In this document: positions 20,158 to 28,910 of the stretch, piece by piece | Layout of the letters: each line of letters begins with the position of its first letter | Position numbering within the stretch: the first letter of the stretch is position 1 | Assembly (NCBI GenBank): GCA_002685255.1 | Contig: NYWU01000003.1 | Span: 1 to 64,000, forward strand | DNA length: 64,000 nt | Direction: 5' to 3' | Source of the DNA: Idiomarinaceae bacterium | GTDB taxonomy: Bacteria; Pseudomonadota; Gammaproteobacteria; Enterobacterales; Alteromonadaceae | Program-made: the position numbers and the translations under genes | The notes under the pieces: model-generated | The model's database searches: none | Told to the model about the DNA's origin: nothing | Seen by the model: the letters and a program-made list of their open reading frames with translations, nothing else

Positions 20158-21264
20158 ATGAAGTTTAAGGGGTTAGTTGTTGGTTTGCTGACAACCTGTA
20201 GCTTATTGGGGTTGCCCAAGGCACAAGCGAAACAGGATCCCGAATATTGGCGTTGGTTTGAAGTTGAAGTTTTATTGTTTAAGCATACAGTCGACCAAGA
20301 TATAAGCGAGCGCTTTCCACTTAAGGTAGAACCCATAAAAACGGGGTCTGCCACCGACCTTATCGCCACGGTAGTCAATCGGGATTATCACAACTTGCGT
20401 GCTAATCTGGCACTATGTGAATTACCTGAAAATGACTGGCAGTGGCGTGAGTTGCCCTGTCGTTATAACGACGAAAGCCTTTCGATAAAAATCAACGGAA
20501 GCCCATTTAATCGGCCGAGTAAGCTATCTCAGCTTGATCGCTTACCTGTACACTTTGCCGGTAAAACCAAAGATCTCAATACTGCTCGCAACCCCTTCTT
20601 AGTGGCTAAAGATCACTGGGTACTTAATGAGACGGAACAAACCTTAGAGCAGCGAGGACTTGCTGAGCCACTCCTACACTTAGCTTGGCAGCAACCTGTG
20701 TTTGGACGGGACGACAACTACAAATTTCGTCTCTATGGCGGGAAGAACTTTGCCGAGCGTTATCAATTCAATGGATTCATGAAGCCTGACGATGGAGTAA
20801 AGTACGCGCCTAGCGACCCAGGTGTCGACAACGATCCGCTCGCGCGCCGTATGCAAAATATTGATGAGCTTTTCACTATATTAAATCAAGGGGACCATCG
20901 ATTCGGTGTAAACAAAGGCGGACAATCTCTAGCCCCACTGCAGCCAGAAACCACCGACACGCCCGTCTGGGAACTTGATGGCACCTTGCATGTATTCTTA
21001 GTTGGCAATTATTTACATATCAAAGGTGACTTCAATCTGCGTGAAGAAGCGCTTGTCGCTCCACCTAGTGGAAGTTTGACTGATCAAGCCTCAGAAATGC
21101 TCACATCCAAGCAGGCTCAAGTCGATGGCGAGCGATTTTTACGTAGCTATCGATTTGACCAGTTACGTCGAGTAATCAGTCATGAAACACACTACTTTGA
21201 TCATCCAAAATTAGGTATGATTGTGCAAATTCGTCGCACAGATTTATCCGCGCGACGTTACTAA
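20158..21264 (+). CDS. csiV: CsiV-like periplasmic peptidoglycan-binding protein
   Basis: A 368-residue exported protein. The ATG at 20158, preceded by TTGGGG, gives a clean signal peptide ending in KAQAK. An upstream in-frame ATG at 20131 would overlap mfd and bury the signal. The mature start EYWRWFEVEVLLFKH and C-terminal HETHYFDHPKLGMIVQIRR are typical of the CsiV family, first described in Vibrio cholerae as needed for cell-shape integrity. It is longer than I recall for CsiV (about 260), with an insert in the middle. It lies directly after mfd, as in related genomes. Confidence 0.75.
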   Translation: MKFKGLVVGLLTTCSLLGLPKAQAKQDPEYWRWFEVEVLLFKHTVDQDISERFPLKVEPIKTGSATDLIATVVNRDYHNLRANLALCELPENDWQWRELPCRYNDESLSIKINGSPFNRPSKLSQLDRLPVHFAGKTKDLNTARNPFLVAKDHWVLNETEQTLEQRGLAEPLLHLAWQQPVFGRDDNYKFRLYGGKNFAERYQFNGFMKPDDGVKYAPSDPGVDNDPLARRMQNIDELFTILNQGDHRFGVNKGGQSLAPLQPETTDTPVWELDGTLHVFLVGNYLHIKGDFNLREEALVAPPSGSLTDQASEMLTSKQAQVDGERFLRSYRFDQLRRVISHETHYFDHPKLGMIVQIRRTDLSARRY

Positions 21265-21292
21265 AGCATCGAATTAACAGGCAGGAGCGACA

Positions 21293-21778
21293 ATGGAAAA
21301 GTATGAAGAACTTTTACTTGCGTTACGTAAAGTCATTCGCGCCATTGATCTTCACTCCAAACAACTTAATAAATACTCTGGATTAACAGCTCCACAACTC
21401 CTGATACTTCGAGAGATTGTGGCTCGTGATGGCATTACCGCCAGTGAAGTTGCTCAAAACATCACTTTAAGCCCAGCCACCGTGTCAAATGTCATCGAAC
21501 GCATGGAACACCGTGGTTTAATCTATCGTAGACGTAGTAACACCGATAAACGGCGTGTTCTGATGTACATCACCGAACAAGGCCAGTCTTTACTGGCCCA
21601 AGCGCCTCAGCCTCTACAAGAAGACTTTATCGAAAAATTTCAAGGTCTTGATGAATGGGAGCAATCGCTACTGCTGTCATCTATGCAACGCATTGCCACG
21701 ATGATGGATGCCGAGCGGCTCGATGCAGCTCCAGTCTTAGAGGTAGGAAGTTATCATAAAATGGACAAGCACTCATGA
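21293..21778 (+). CDS. MarR-family transcriptional regulator
   Basis: A 161-residue winged-helix repressor-type protein. The DNA-recognition region ITASEVAQNITLSPATVSNVIERME (about 51-75) and wing IYRRRSNTDKRRVLMYITEQG are clear. The ligand is unknown. Its stop overlaps the start of the secreted nuclease gene by 4 bases (ATGA), and it starts 28 bases after csiV. It is thus translationally coupled to the nuclease and may control this run. AGGAG precedes the ATG. Confidence 0.92.
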   Translation: MEKYEELLLALRKVIRAIDLHSKQLNKYSGLTAPQLLILREIVARDGITASEVAQNITLSPATVSNVIERMEHRGLIYRRRSNTDKRRVLMYITEQGQSLLAQAPQPLQEDFIEKFQGLDEWEQSLLLSSMQRIATMMDAERLDAAPVLEVGSYHKMDKHS

Positions 21779-23508
21779 AGAAACTCTTAATTGCTACCGC
21801 ACTGTTGCTTAGTACAGGAACCGCTTTCGCACAACAATGCGGTGAAGAGCAAGCGAGTATTACACCGATTTCAGTGATTCAAGGCCACGCTTGGCAATCT
21901 CCTTTGCTTGATCAGGAGGTGACCACCGCAGGAACGGTGACGGCAAACTGGACAGCCGACAATGAACTGGCTGGTTTTTTCCTACAAAGCAATGAACCCG
22001 ATGATGATCCCCTCAGTTCCGAAGGTATCTTCGTGAGTGTCGCAAATGAACAAACATTTACGGAAGGTGACCTTGTGGTTGTTACAGGGCGTGTTGCTGA
22101 AGTCAACGAACAGACTCGTTTAGTTGACGTCAGTGCTATGCAATCATGTCCGCAAGCGCGTCCTATGCCCGCGCCCGTCACTGTTCGACTGCCTTTCAAA
22201 AGCAATGAGCAGCGCGAACAGTATGAAAATATGCGGGTCACTTTAGTAGCATCTGATGGTCATGACTTAACGATTTCCGGTCATTATCAACTGCCACGAC
22301 ATGGATATTTTGACGTTTCCAGTGGCCGCCTATTTACCCCCTCCCAAATTGTTGAGCCTGGTAAATCGGCGCGTGAACAAATGCAACGTAACCAGTTAAA
22401 CCGAGTGCAAGTCGATGATAACAGTGACATTGAGCCGTCGACTCTACCGTTCAGTGCATTAACCAGCAAGGCACAAAACTCCGTACGCAGTGGCACGACA
22501 CTGGAACCTATCGTCGGTATACTAACGGAGTTTCGCGGCAGAGCGCGTATCCAACCTACTGAGGCTATTGTAGCTAAACACATTGATGAACCCGAGTCAC
22601 CTAACGAAAAAGGTGACCACTTACGCATTTCCAGTTTTAATGTGCTTAACCTCTTCAATGGCAATGGCGAACAGAACGGCTTCCCAACCGAACGCGGGGC
22701 TCAAAGCTTCGACGCCTACCAGCGCCAGCAAACTAAAATCTTATCGGCACTGGTCGAAATTGACGCTGACGTATTTGGTTTAATGGAAGTTGAAAACGAC
22801 GGCTACGGCCCTGACAGTGCGATTGTTCAGTTAGTCAACGAGCTCAATAGCGAGCAAAGCAGTCACTATGTAATCGCTGAGCCTCGAGCCCAACGTCTCG
22901 GTGATGACCAAATAGCCGTTGGATTAATTTATAATCGAAACAGAGTGAAGCCCTTAGGGCACGCGCACACGTTAACAGAAGGGCCATTCCGTTCTGGTAG
23001 CCGCCCTCCTCTCGCCCAAGTATTCGAAGATAAACAAACAAGCAAACAATTCACTGTAGTGGTCAATCACTTTAAATCTAAAGGTGGCTGTCCAGAGCAA
23101 GGCGCCAATGCCAATCAACGTGATGGGCAGTACTGTTGGAATCAACAGCGGGTAGACTCTGCTAAAGCGCTTACTGAATGGATTGCACAAAATGATTTTC
23201 CAGCGCCGGTATTGCTTGGCGATTTTAACGCCTACTTTAAAGAGGACCCAATACGTTATATCGAGTCGCAGGGCTTTACTAATGTATCGGAGGCTGAAGA
23301 CTACTCTTATGTCTTCGATAGCCAGGCGGGCGCTCTCGACCACGTATTTGTTGATAAAACGCTTGCTGAATCGATAACAAATGTTCAGCATATTCACTAC
23401 AACAGTGATGAGCCCACAGTGTTCAGTTATGAGGACACCGACTATTTTGAACCAGGACCCTATCGCTCATCGGATCACGATCCTGTCATCATCGACGTTG
23501 AATTTTAG
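21775..23508 (+). CDS. ExeM/NucH-family secreted endonuclease
   Basis: A 577-residue exported nuclease. The signal peptide MKKLLIATALLLSTGTAFA is followed by a Cys pair and an N-terminal OB-fold-like region (about 25-130). The C-terminal endonuclease/exonuclease/phosphatase domain starts at RISSFNVLNLFNG (about residue 285). Active-site elements are GLMEVENDG (metal Glu), VVNHFKSKGG (catalytic His), LLGDFNAY (Asp/Asn) and SSDHDPVI (C-terminal His). ExeM-type enzymes degrade extracellular DNA for nutrient use or biofilm remodelling. There is no obvious C-terminal membrane or sorting helix. Confidence 0.92.
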   Translation: MKKLLIATALLLSTGTAFAQQCGEEQASITPISVIQGHAWQSPLLDQEVTTAGTVTANWTADNELAGFFLQSNEPDDDPLSSEGIFVSVANEQTFTEGDLVVVTGRVAEVNEQTRLVDVSAMQSCPQARPMPAPVTVRLPFKSNEQREQYENMRVTLVASDGHDLTISGHYQLPRHGYFDVSSGRLFTPSQIVEPGKSAREQMQRNQLNRVQVDDNSDIEPSTLPFSALTSKAQNSVRSGTTLEPIVGILTEFRGRARIQPTEAIVAKHIDEPESPNEKGDHLRISSFNVLNLFNGNGEQNGFPTERGAQSFDAYQRQQTKILSALVEIDADVFGLMEVENDGYGPDSAIVQLVNELNSEQSSHYVIAEPRAQRLGDDQIAVGLIYNRNRVKPLGHAHTLTEGPFRSGSRPPLAQVFEDKQTSKQFTVVVNHFKSKGGCPEQGANANQRDGQYCWNQQRVDSAKALTEWIAQNDFPAPVLLGDFNAYFKEDPIRYIESQGFTNVSEAEDYSYVFDSQAGALDHVFVDKTLAESITNVQHIHYNSDEPTVFSYEDTDYFEPGPYRSSDHDPVIIDVEF

Positions 23509-24497
23509 CCTCGTTTGTTACCAAACCTGAGCTCAAATTCGACGCCAACCATCCAATGGCCTCGCCGCGTTTCAAAGCGCTCTTCGCGAGGCCAATGATG
23601 ACCGACCCACGTTTCCATTAAGAGCCAAGATTTATAAATCTTACGTCTATCAAGTACGCGGATACCGTAGTCAGTGACTGTAACCGGTGCTTCATTTTCG
23701 CCCTCAGACCAAATTTCGGTAGCATATGCGTGATCAACATCCGTCAAAAAGTAAACGATGGCTGAGGAGCTCCAACGTACCCCCTGAGTTTCTTGCGCAA
23801 ATGTTCCCAAAGCAGACCATTTAGCAACAACGTCGGTAGTCAACTGTGTTTCCGTATCGACCCGTTGCGCGACGCCATAACCATCACTATCACGCCAAAA
23901 TACCGATGACTCCCAACGCATCAAGCTGGCATCAGACAGGATACTATCCACGCGGTAGCGTGCGCGAGCATATGTATCAAATCGAATACCGCCGCGGATT
24001 CCAATACTGTAGGTTAAACGGTGGGCTTCATTAACTTGGCGGCTAAACCCCAAACCAACAAGCCATTCATCATCTGTAGTGGGTGAATTAATGACGGAGG
24101 GTCGCCCAACATCTTGTTGATCGAGAAACTCGCCCTCATCGACTTGCCCTAAAAAAGCAGAAAAGTCTTTCTTAGCATGAGGAAGCTTGAACTGTGCACG
24201 AAAACGCGAATCGACTTCAAATTTATGGTAACCCGACCATTGCGGAGCTACCGTCAAACGTCCATAAGTTTCGTGCTCATCGCTACTCATTCCGCGGTCG
24301 GCAAAAAAACCATCTATCCAACGAGCGCTCGATTCGACTGTCGTCTCTAATCCTTTACGAAAGCCCTCAAGCCAACCGTCTGAGGAACCGTCTTGAGCAT
24401 GTGGCTGAGCATCTTCCGACGTTGTCTGCGCGTGAACAGGAGTAGCAACTATCCATAACACGAGCAGAAAAATTCCATTCACATAAATCTTTTTCAT
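23505..24497 (-). CDS. Exported outer-membrane-like protein of unknown function
   Basis: A 330-residue protein with signal peptide [24 protein letters not shown]. After a charged linker and [25 protein letters not shown] there are many alternating-residue aromatic strands ([43 protein letters not shown]). It ends [14 protein letters not shown]. This suggests an outer-membrane beta-barrel with a short N-terminal helix. I do not recognise a named family. Its stop overlaps the nuclease stop by 4 bases (convergent), and its start is divergent from msrAB by 47 bases. Confidence 0.7.
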   Translation of the reverse strand: MKKIYVNGIFLLVLWIVATPVHAQTTSEDAQPHAQDGSSDGWLEGFRKGLETTVESSARWIDGFFADRGMSSDEHETYGRLTVAPQWSGYHKFEVDSRFRAQFKLPHAKKDFSAFLGQVDEGEFLDQQDVGRPSVINSPTTDDEWLVGLGFSRQVNEAHRLTYSIGIRGGIRFDTYARARYRVDSILSDASLMRWESSVFWRDSDGYGVAQRVDTETQLTTDVVAKWSALGTFAQETQGVRWSSSAIVYFLTDVDHAYATEIWSEGENEAPVTVTDYGIRVLDRRKIYKSWLLMETWVGHHWPREERFETRRGHWMVGVEFELRFGNKRG

Positions 24498-24544
24498 CCC
24501 GACTGACCTATATTGTTATTAGATGCGGTAATGCAGGAGGCTTT

Positions 24545-25678
24545 ATGTCCAAATATATTTTTACCATGCTCGCTTTATTTTTCACTCACCTGAGCATGGC
24601 ACAAAATGAAATCAACGAAAAGCAATCTCACGAGCAAATAGCAACTTTTGCGGGAGGGTGTTTTTGGTGTGTCGAAGAGGCGTTTGAGCAAATGAACGGT
24701 GTTCGCGAGGTAATCTCTGGCTATAGCGGTGGGGTCGAGGCTAATCCCAGCTATGAGCAGGTTTCAGCGGGACAAACAGGTCACACTGAGAGCGTACAGG
24801 TCTATTACGACCCTAACATTGTCTCCTACGCCGCGTTAACACAAAAATTTTGGCGTATCATTGACCCGACTGACACTAAAGGTCAATTCGTCGACCGTGG
24901 TCAGCAATATCGTCCAGAAATTTTTTACCACAGCGAGCAACAACGCCAAATTGCTCAACAAACGAAAAAGTATCTAGCCGAGAACGGTCCATTTAAAGAG
25001 CCTATCGTCGTGCCAATAACACGGTTCAAGTCCTTCTATCCCGCCGAGGACTATCATCAAAATTATTATGATAAAAATCCTATTCGCTATAAGGTCTATA
25101 CCTTTAACTCTGGACGCTATGATTTCATCGAGAAGTACTGGGGCGATACCTCAGATATTGATTATCAACAGTACACCAACCAAAACCCCAATGGGGTGAA
25201 CCAGTCGGCTGCAGCGCAAGCACGCTGGAGAAGTTACACCAAACCCAGTGATGACGTCTTGCAGCAAAAGTTAACAGACATTCAGTATGAGGTGACACAG
25301 GAAGATGGTACTGAAGAGCCATTCAACAACGCTTACTGGGATAACAAGCGGCCCGGCATCTACGTTGATATTCTAAGTGGTGAGCCTCTATTTTCATCTA
25401 CAGATAAATATAAATCGGGCACCGGTTGGCCGAGTTTTACCCAGCCGATCACATCCGATGCGGTGGTGGAAAAAGAGGATAACAGCTGGTTTTACACGCG
25501 CACAGAAATCCGTAGCCGCTATGGTAATAATCACATCGGTCACGTGTTTAGCGATGGTCCCGAGCCAACGGGTTTACGCTATTGTATGAACTCCGCAGCG
25601 TTAGAGTTTATTCCTCTCGATGAAATGCAGGAGCGAGGTTACGGCGAATACATTACCTATGTATCCGCCGAACAATAA
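24545..25678 (+). CDS. msrAB: Periplasmic MsrA-MsrB fusion, methionine sulfoxide reductase
   Basis: Bifunctional repair enzyme that reduces both S- and R-methionine sulfoxide. The signal peptide (residues 1-19) predicts periplasmic location. The MsrA domain has [11 protein letters not shown], with catalytic Cys39. The MsrB domain (about 235-370) has [11 protein letters not shown] and RYCMNSAAL, with catalytic Cys347. The MsrB part lacks the zinc CxxC pairs, reading [15 protein letters not shown], as in the Neisseria PilB MsrB domain. The position of PilB's resolving Cys (SGCGWPSF) is Thr here. AGGAGG precedes the start. Confidence 0.95.
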   Translation: MSKYIFTMLALFFTHLSMAQNEINEKQSHEQIATFAGGCFWCVEEAFEQMNGVREVISGYSGGVEANPSYEQVSAGQTGHTESVQVYYDPNIVSYAALTQKFWRIIDPTDTKGQFVDRGQQYRPEIFYHSEQQRQIAQQTKKYLAENGPFKEPIVVPITRFKSFYPAEDYHQNYYDKNPIRYKVYTFNSGRYDFIEKYWGDTSDIDYQQYTNQNPNGVNQSAAAQARWRSYTKPSDDVLQQKLTDIQYEVTQEDGTEEPFNNAYWDNKRPGIYVDILSGEPLFSSTDKYKSGTGWPSFTQPITSDAVVEKEDNSWFYTRTEIRSRYGNNHIGHVFSDGPEPTGLRYCMNSAALEFIPLDEMQERGYGEYITYVSAEQ

Positions 25679-25682
25679 CCCC

Positions 25683-27698
25683 TTAGGCTGTCCAACCGAG
25701 TTCTTGAGCGCGTTGCTTCGCTTGCTCAGGCACATCGGTTGCGACAAAGTGATGGTGTAGCACCTGTACACCCAACATGTGGTTGATCACCGCATCGAGC
25801 TGTACCTGCTCTTCCGGCGTCACATCACGTGAGCTGTGGCGCGCGAATACTGCTTCGACCTCGTTAAAGTCGAGTAACCCCGCATCATTTACCGCTTGCT
25901 CGCTCAAAAATTCTTCCGCCAACCGCTCGACGGCCTTCCACTTTTCTGGATCGGTATGCGCAGGCGGTGCCATAAAGGCAAACTTTTCACGTTTATAGAG
26001 CGTCTCAGGCAACAGCCCTTTCATCGCTTCACGCAAAACGTATTTCTCTTTATTGCCTTTAATACGTAAATGCGGCGGTACTGTGAAAGCATATTCTGCT
26101 AAGTGGTGATCAAGGAACGCCGGTCGTGCTTCCATCGAATTCGCCATGTCCACGCGGTCGCCGCCCCAAGTTAGGATTTGCCCCTCCAACATGGTTTTAA
26201 TCCACACGTACTGCGCGCGATCAAGAGGGTGTCGCCCGGTGAGATAAGTTTCATCTAGCGTATCTGCAATTGCTTGACCGGGGTCATAACTTTCTAATTG
26301 CTTCTGTAGATCCTTATTAATAAGTGGTTTAGCTACGCTACTGCAGGAGAGCCACGGCTGCACACAGCTCGGCGTAAAACCCACTTTTTTATTCAAGGCG
26401 TCGCTGCTAAATTCCTCTCGCGCCAACATTGCTCCTTTAAATAGCTGGTTGTTTTTCTCCAGCAACTTTTGCCACTCGAGTCGCTCAATTTCAGGTAAAT
26501 GATCGAGGCCATGTAAAAACATATCCTTGCGAAACGCTGGGTAGCCAGCAAATAGCTCATCCGAGCCCTCACCCGTCATAACAACTTTGTAACCCGCTTC
26601 ATGAACTTCCTGACTCATCAGGTACTTCGCAACACCCAGTGTGTTGTAGATGGTTCGTTCAGTGTGCCAGAGCGTTTTTACAAAATGGTCGTACAGATCG
26701 TTCGCCTTAAGAGCCATAATATGATGGTCAGCATCTGTCGCCTCGGCCATTTCGCGCGCAATCGGTGTTTCGTCATAGTCATCCGAGTCAAATCCGATAG
26801 TAAAGGCTTTCACTGAAGTTTGCGTCGATGCCGATGCCAATCCTAAAATCGAGCACGAATCGATGCCTCCGGAGAGATAACAACCGACCGGTACATCGGC
26901 GGTCATTCGATGCTGTACCGCATCTAACAGCTTCTCACGCACGCCCTCGACATATTCTGTCTCATCGACCTCATCCCCCGGATAGTCGTGCTCGTCAGGA
27001 AAGTCGACGTCCCAATACTTCAATGTATCAATATTAAGCTTGCCATTAGTACGCTTAATTTTAACCACTTGCCCTGGCTGCACTTGATGAACACCCTCAA
27101 ATGCTGTTGAGCCGGGTACCATCACTTGAATCAGTTGGTGGTATAAGCCCTCAGCCGAAAACGCTCGCTTGACTTGTGGGTGAGCAAATAACACTTTCAA
27201 TTCCGACCCAAAAACAACACCCTCATCCGTCTCCGTCCAATAAAGGGGCTTAATGCCAAAACGGTCTCGCACTAAATAAAGTGTATCGTCCTCTTTATCA
27301 TACAAACCAAATGCAAACTCGCCCCGCAGTTCCTTTAATGTGGCCTCGAGGCCATACCGCTCAAACAGATGCAGTACGATTTCTGAATCACTTTTGGTGC
27401 GAAAGCGCGCTCCACGTGCCGTCAAATCGGCTCGAATACGTTTAAAGTCATAAAACTCACCGTTATGAGTTAACATCAGTCGCTCATCAGCAGACAGAAA
27501 GGGTTGCTTAGCACGTTCTTCATTTAAGTCAATAATCGACAATCGAGCATGGCTAAAGCCAACCCCTTGTTTCTGCTGAATATGATAACCATACCCATCA
27601 GGTCCTCGATGATGCATTATCGCAGCCATATTGACCAAGGTCTGAGCGTCGATAGAATCATTGACGCGGTGATTGAATACTCCAGCAATTCCGCACAT
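25683..27698 (-). CDS. asnB: AsnB-type glutamine-dependent amidotransferase/synthetase
   Basis: A 671-residue class II glutamine amidotransferase joined to an ATP-pyrophosphatase synthetase domain. The ATG at 27698 puts the nucleophile at Cys2 (MCGIAGVF); an in-frame extension to 27812 would hide it and overlap the preceding gene. Other motifs: MHHRGPDGYG, LTHNGEFYDF, the P-loop YLSGGIDSCSILG, and TGEGSDELFAGYP. The family normally amidates aspartate to asparagine, but members also make other carboxamides (AsnO-type enzymes amidate a dipeptide C-terminus). Last gene of a five-gene operon with a divergent carbamoyltransferase 17 bases upstream. It is longer than E. coli AsnB (554) by a C-terminal extension, so the real substrate is open. 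Confidence 0.8.
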   Translation of the reverse strand: MCGIAGVFNHRVNDSIDAQTLVNMAAIMHHRGPDGYGYHIQQKQGVGFSHARLSIIDLNEERAKQPFLSADERLMLTHNGEFYDFKRIRADLTARGARFRTKSDSEIVLHLFERYGLEATLKELRGEFAFGLYDKEDDTLYLVRDRFGIKPLYWTETDEGVVFGSELKVLFAHPQVKRAFSAEGLYHQLIQVMVPGSTAFEGVHQVQPGQVVKIKRTNGKLNIDTLKYWDVDFPDEHDYPGDEVDETEYVEGVREKLLDAVQHRMTADVPVGCYLSGGIDSCSILGLASASTQTSVKAFTIGFDSDDYDETPIAREMAEATDADHHIMALKANDLYDHFVKTLWHTERTIYNTLGVAKYLMSQEVHEAGYKVVMTGEGSDELFAGYPAFRKDMFLHGLDHLPEIERLEWQKLLEKNNQLFKGAMLAREEFSSDALNKKVGFTPSCVQPWLSCSSVAKPLINKDLQKQLESYDPGQAIADTLDETYLTGRHPLDRAQYVWIKTMLEGQILTWGGDRVDMANSMEARPAFLDHHLAEYAFTVPPHLRIKGNKEKYVLREAMKGLLPETLYKREKFAFMAPPAHTDPEKWKAVERLAEEFLSEQAVNDAGLLDFNEVEAVFARHSSRDVTPEEQVQLDAVINHMLGVQVLHHHFVATDVPEQAKQRAQELGWTA

Positions 27699-27715
27699 CT
27701 TCGTTTTTCCTTGTG

Positions 27716-28783
27716 TTATACGACATCGATAACGCGCTCGGCGCGTTGAACCATACACGTGAGTAACGCCATCCTCAAAAACACCGCGCCCCGAGCTTGA
27801 CTGAAATACCAATTATGCGGTGTATGATCGAGATCCGTTGCTAGCTCAGGTCCACGTGCCAAGGGATGCAAAATAATGGCATCTTTTTTAAGCGGCGACT
27901 GAGCATCAAGACTGAATGATTTTCCATACGTGTTAAAGGTCTCCCCCTCCCACGATATGGCATTAATGTAGACCACATCGATATCTGGCAACGTTGCATT
28001 CAAATCAGTCGACGTCCGCACATGAATACCTGCTTGCTCTATCTGCTCTCGTTGTTGTTCAGCAAATAGGTGCTCTGATACAGAGTCATCATGAATAATG
28101 ACCAGCTCTTTAATCGCATCTGGAAATTTAAGTAAACTTTTTATCAGGCTCCTGACAGTTCGCATTCTGTTCGGGACACCAATAATACCGACACTGACCG
28201 CGTGTTGTTTCGCATCGGCTGTCGTTAGTTCTGGTTTCCATTTAAACAGAGCATAAAGATCAGCTAGCGCCTGCGTTGGATGCTCATCACATCCATTACC
28301 TGCATTAATGATCGGTATTCTCAACGAATCGATCATTTCTTCTAGCGAGGACTCGTTGTTATCTCGGAGCACCACACAGTCGCCGTAATTATTAAACATT
28401 TCAGCAACATCGGCGAGGCATTCTCCCTTCGCAATCCCCGTTGTAGAGCGATCAGTGATCGACATAATATCGCCGCCTAAACGGTGCCAGGCACTCTCAA
28501 ATGAAAGTCGCGTGCGCGTACTCGGCTCATAAAAAGCAGAAATTAAAATTTTGCCCTGCAACGACGTGCTGAAACGCCGTGGATTGGCCTCGTACTTTGC
28601 TGCGAGTCGAAACAACTGCAACATACCATTTTGTGTAAACTGATCGGACGAAACGATGTGTTGATTAGCCAGCTTCAACAGGTAGTCACCATCCTCTTGA
28701 ATCGCTCTCAACAACGCTTTGGGATGAGCATCTCCGCATACATCAGGTCTGTCCCGCTCAAAGGAAACATCCTTTATATTCAT
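27716..28783 (-). CDS. Aspartate/ornithine carbamoyltransferase superfamily protein with altered amino-acid site
   Basis: A 355-residue transcarbamylase, close to PyrB over its whole length but with about 40 extra N-terminal residues. The carbamoyl-phosphate site is intact: EPSTRTRLSFE (STRTR 88-92), Lys119, Arg140, HPTQ 168-171, and Arg208. The amino-acid site differs. PyrB's YMTRVQKER, whose Arg and Gln bind aspartate, is YINAISWEG here (Ala275, Ser277), and the HPLPR loop is HPLARG (306-311). It therefore probably carbamoylates something other than aspartate (inference). It lies between a sodium symporter pair and asnB, with no pyrI or pyrC nearby. Four bases separate it from the upstream 40-residue peptide gene. 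Confidence 0.85.
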   Translation of the reverse strand: MNIKDVSFERDRPDVCGDAHPKALLRAIQEDGDYLLKLANQHIVSSDQFTQNGMLQLFRLAAKYEANPRRFSTSLQGKILISAFYEPSTRTRLSFESAWHRLGGDIMSITDRSTTGIAKGECLADVAEMFNNYGDCVVLRDNNESSLEEMIDSLRIPIINAGNGCDEHPTQALADLYALFKWKPELTTADAKQHAVSVGIIGVPNRMRTVRSLIKSLLKFPDAIKELVIIHDDSVSEHLFAEQQREQIEQAGIHVRTSTDLNATLPDIDVVYINAISWEGETFNTYGKSFSLDAQSPLKKDAIILHPLARGPELATDLDHTPHNWYFSQARGAVFLRMALLTCMVQRAERVIDVV

Positions 28784-28787
28784 ACAG

Positions 28788-28910
28788 TTACCATATTGAT
28801 TTAGAAAAATAATCTTTTATAAACAGACCGATGAGTACAACCGGCGCTAACACTGTGAGTATTAACGCGCCCGTGACCAATAGAAAGAATGCCATTTCTG
28901 AAATAATCAT
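28788..28910 (-). CDS. 40-residue single-helix membrane peptide, possible symporter subunit
   Basis: A short gene with sequence MIISEMAFFLLVTGALILTV continuing into a hydrophobic stretch and ending KDYFSKSIW. One transmembrane helix spans about residues 7-30. Its ATG overlaps the symporter stop by 4 bases (ATGA), has AGGAG nine bases upstream, and its stop is 4 bases before the carbamoyltransferase start. These joins strongly support translation. Small one-helix partners are known for other sodium symporters (for example MetS-type subunits), so a subunit role is plausible but inferred. Confidence 0.75.
   Translation of the reverse strand: MIISEMAFFLLVTGALILTVLAPVVLIGLFIKDYFSKSIW

Noticed and set aside
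27699-27812. 38-residue extension of the AsnB-type protein
   Set aside because: Class II amidotransferases need Cys at position 2 after processing, so the ATG at 27698 must be the start. The extension also overlaps the carbamoyltransferase gene.
27716-28783. Reading the transcarbamylase as ordinary pyrB
   Set aside because: The aspartate-binding segment is replaced and no pyrI or other pyrimidine gene is nearby. The family assignment stands but the PyrB function is not supported.
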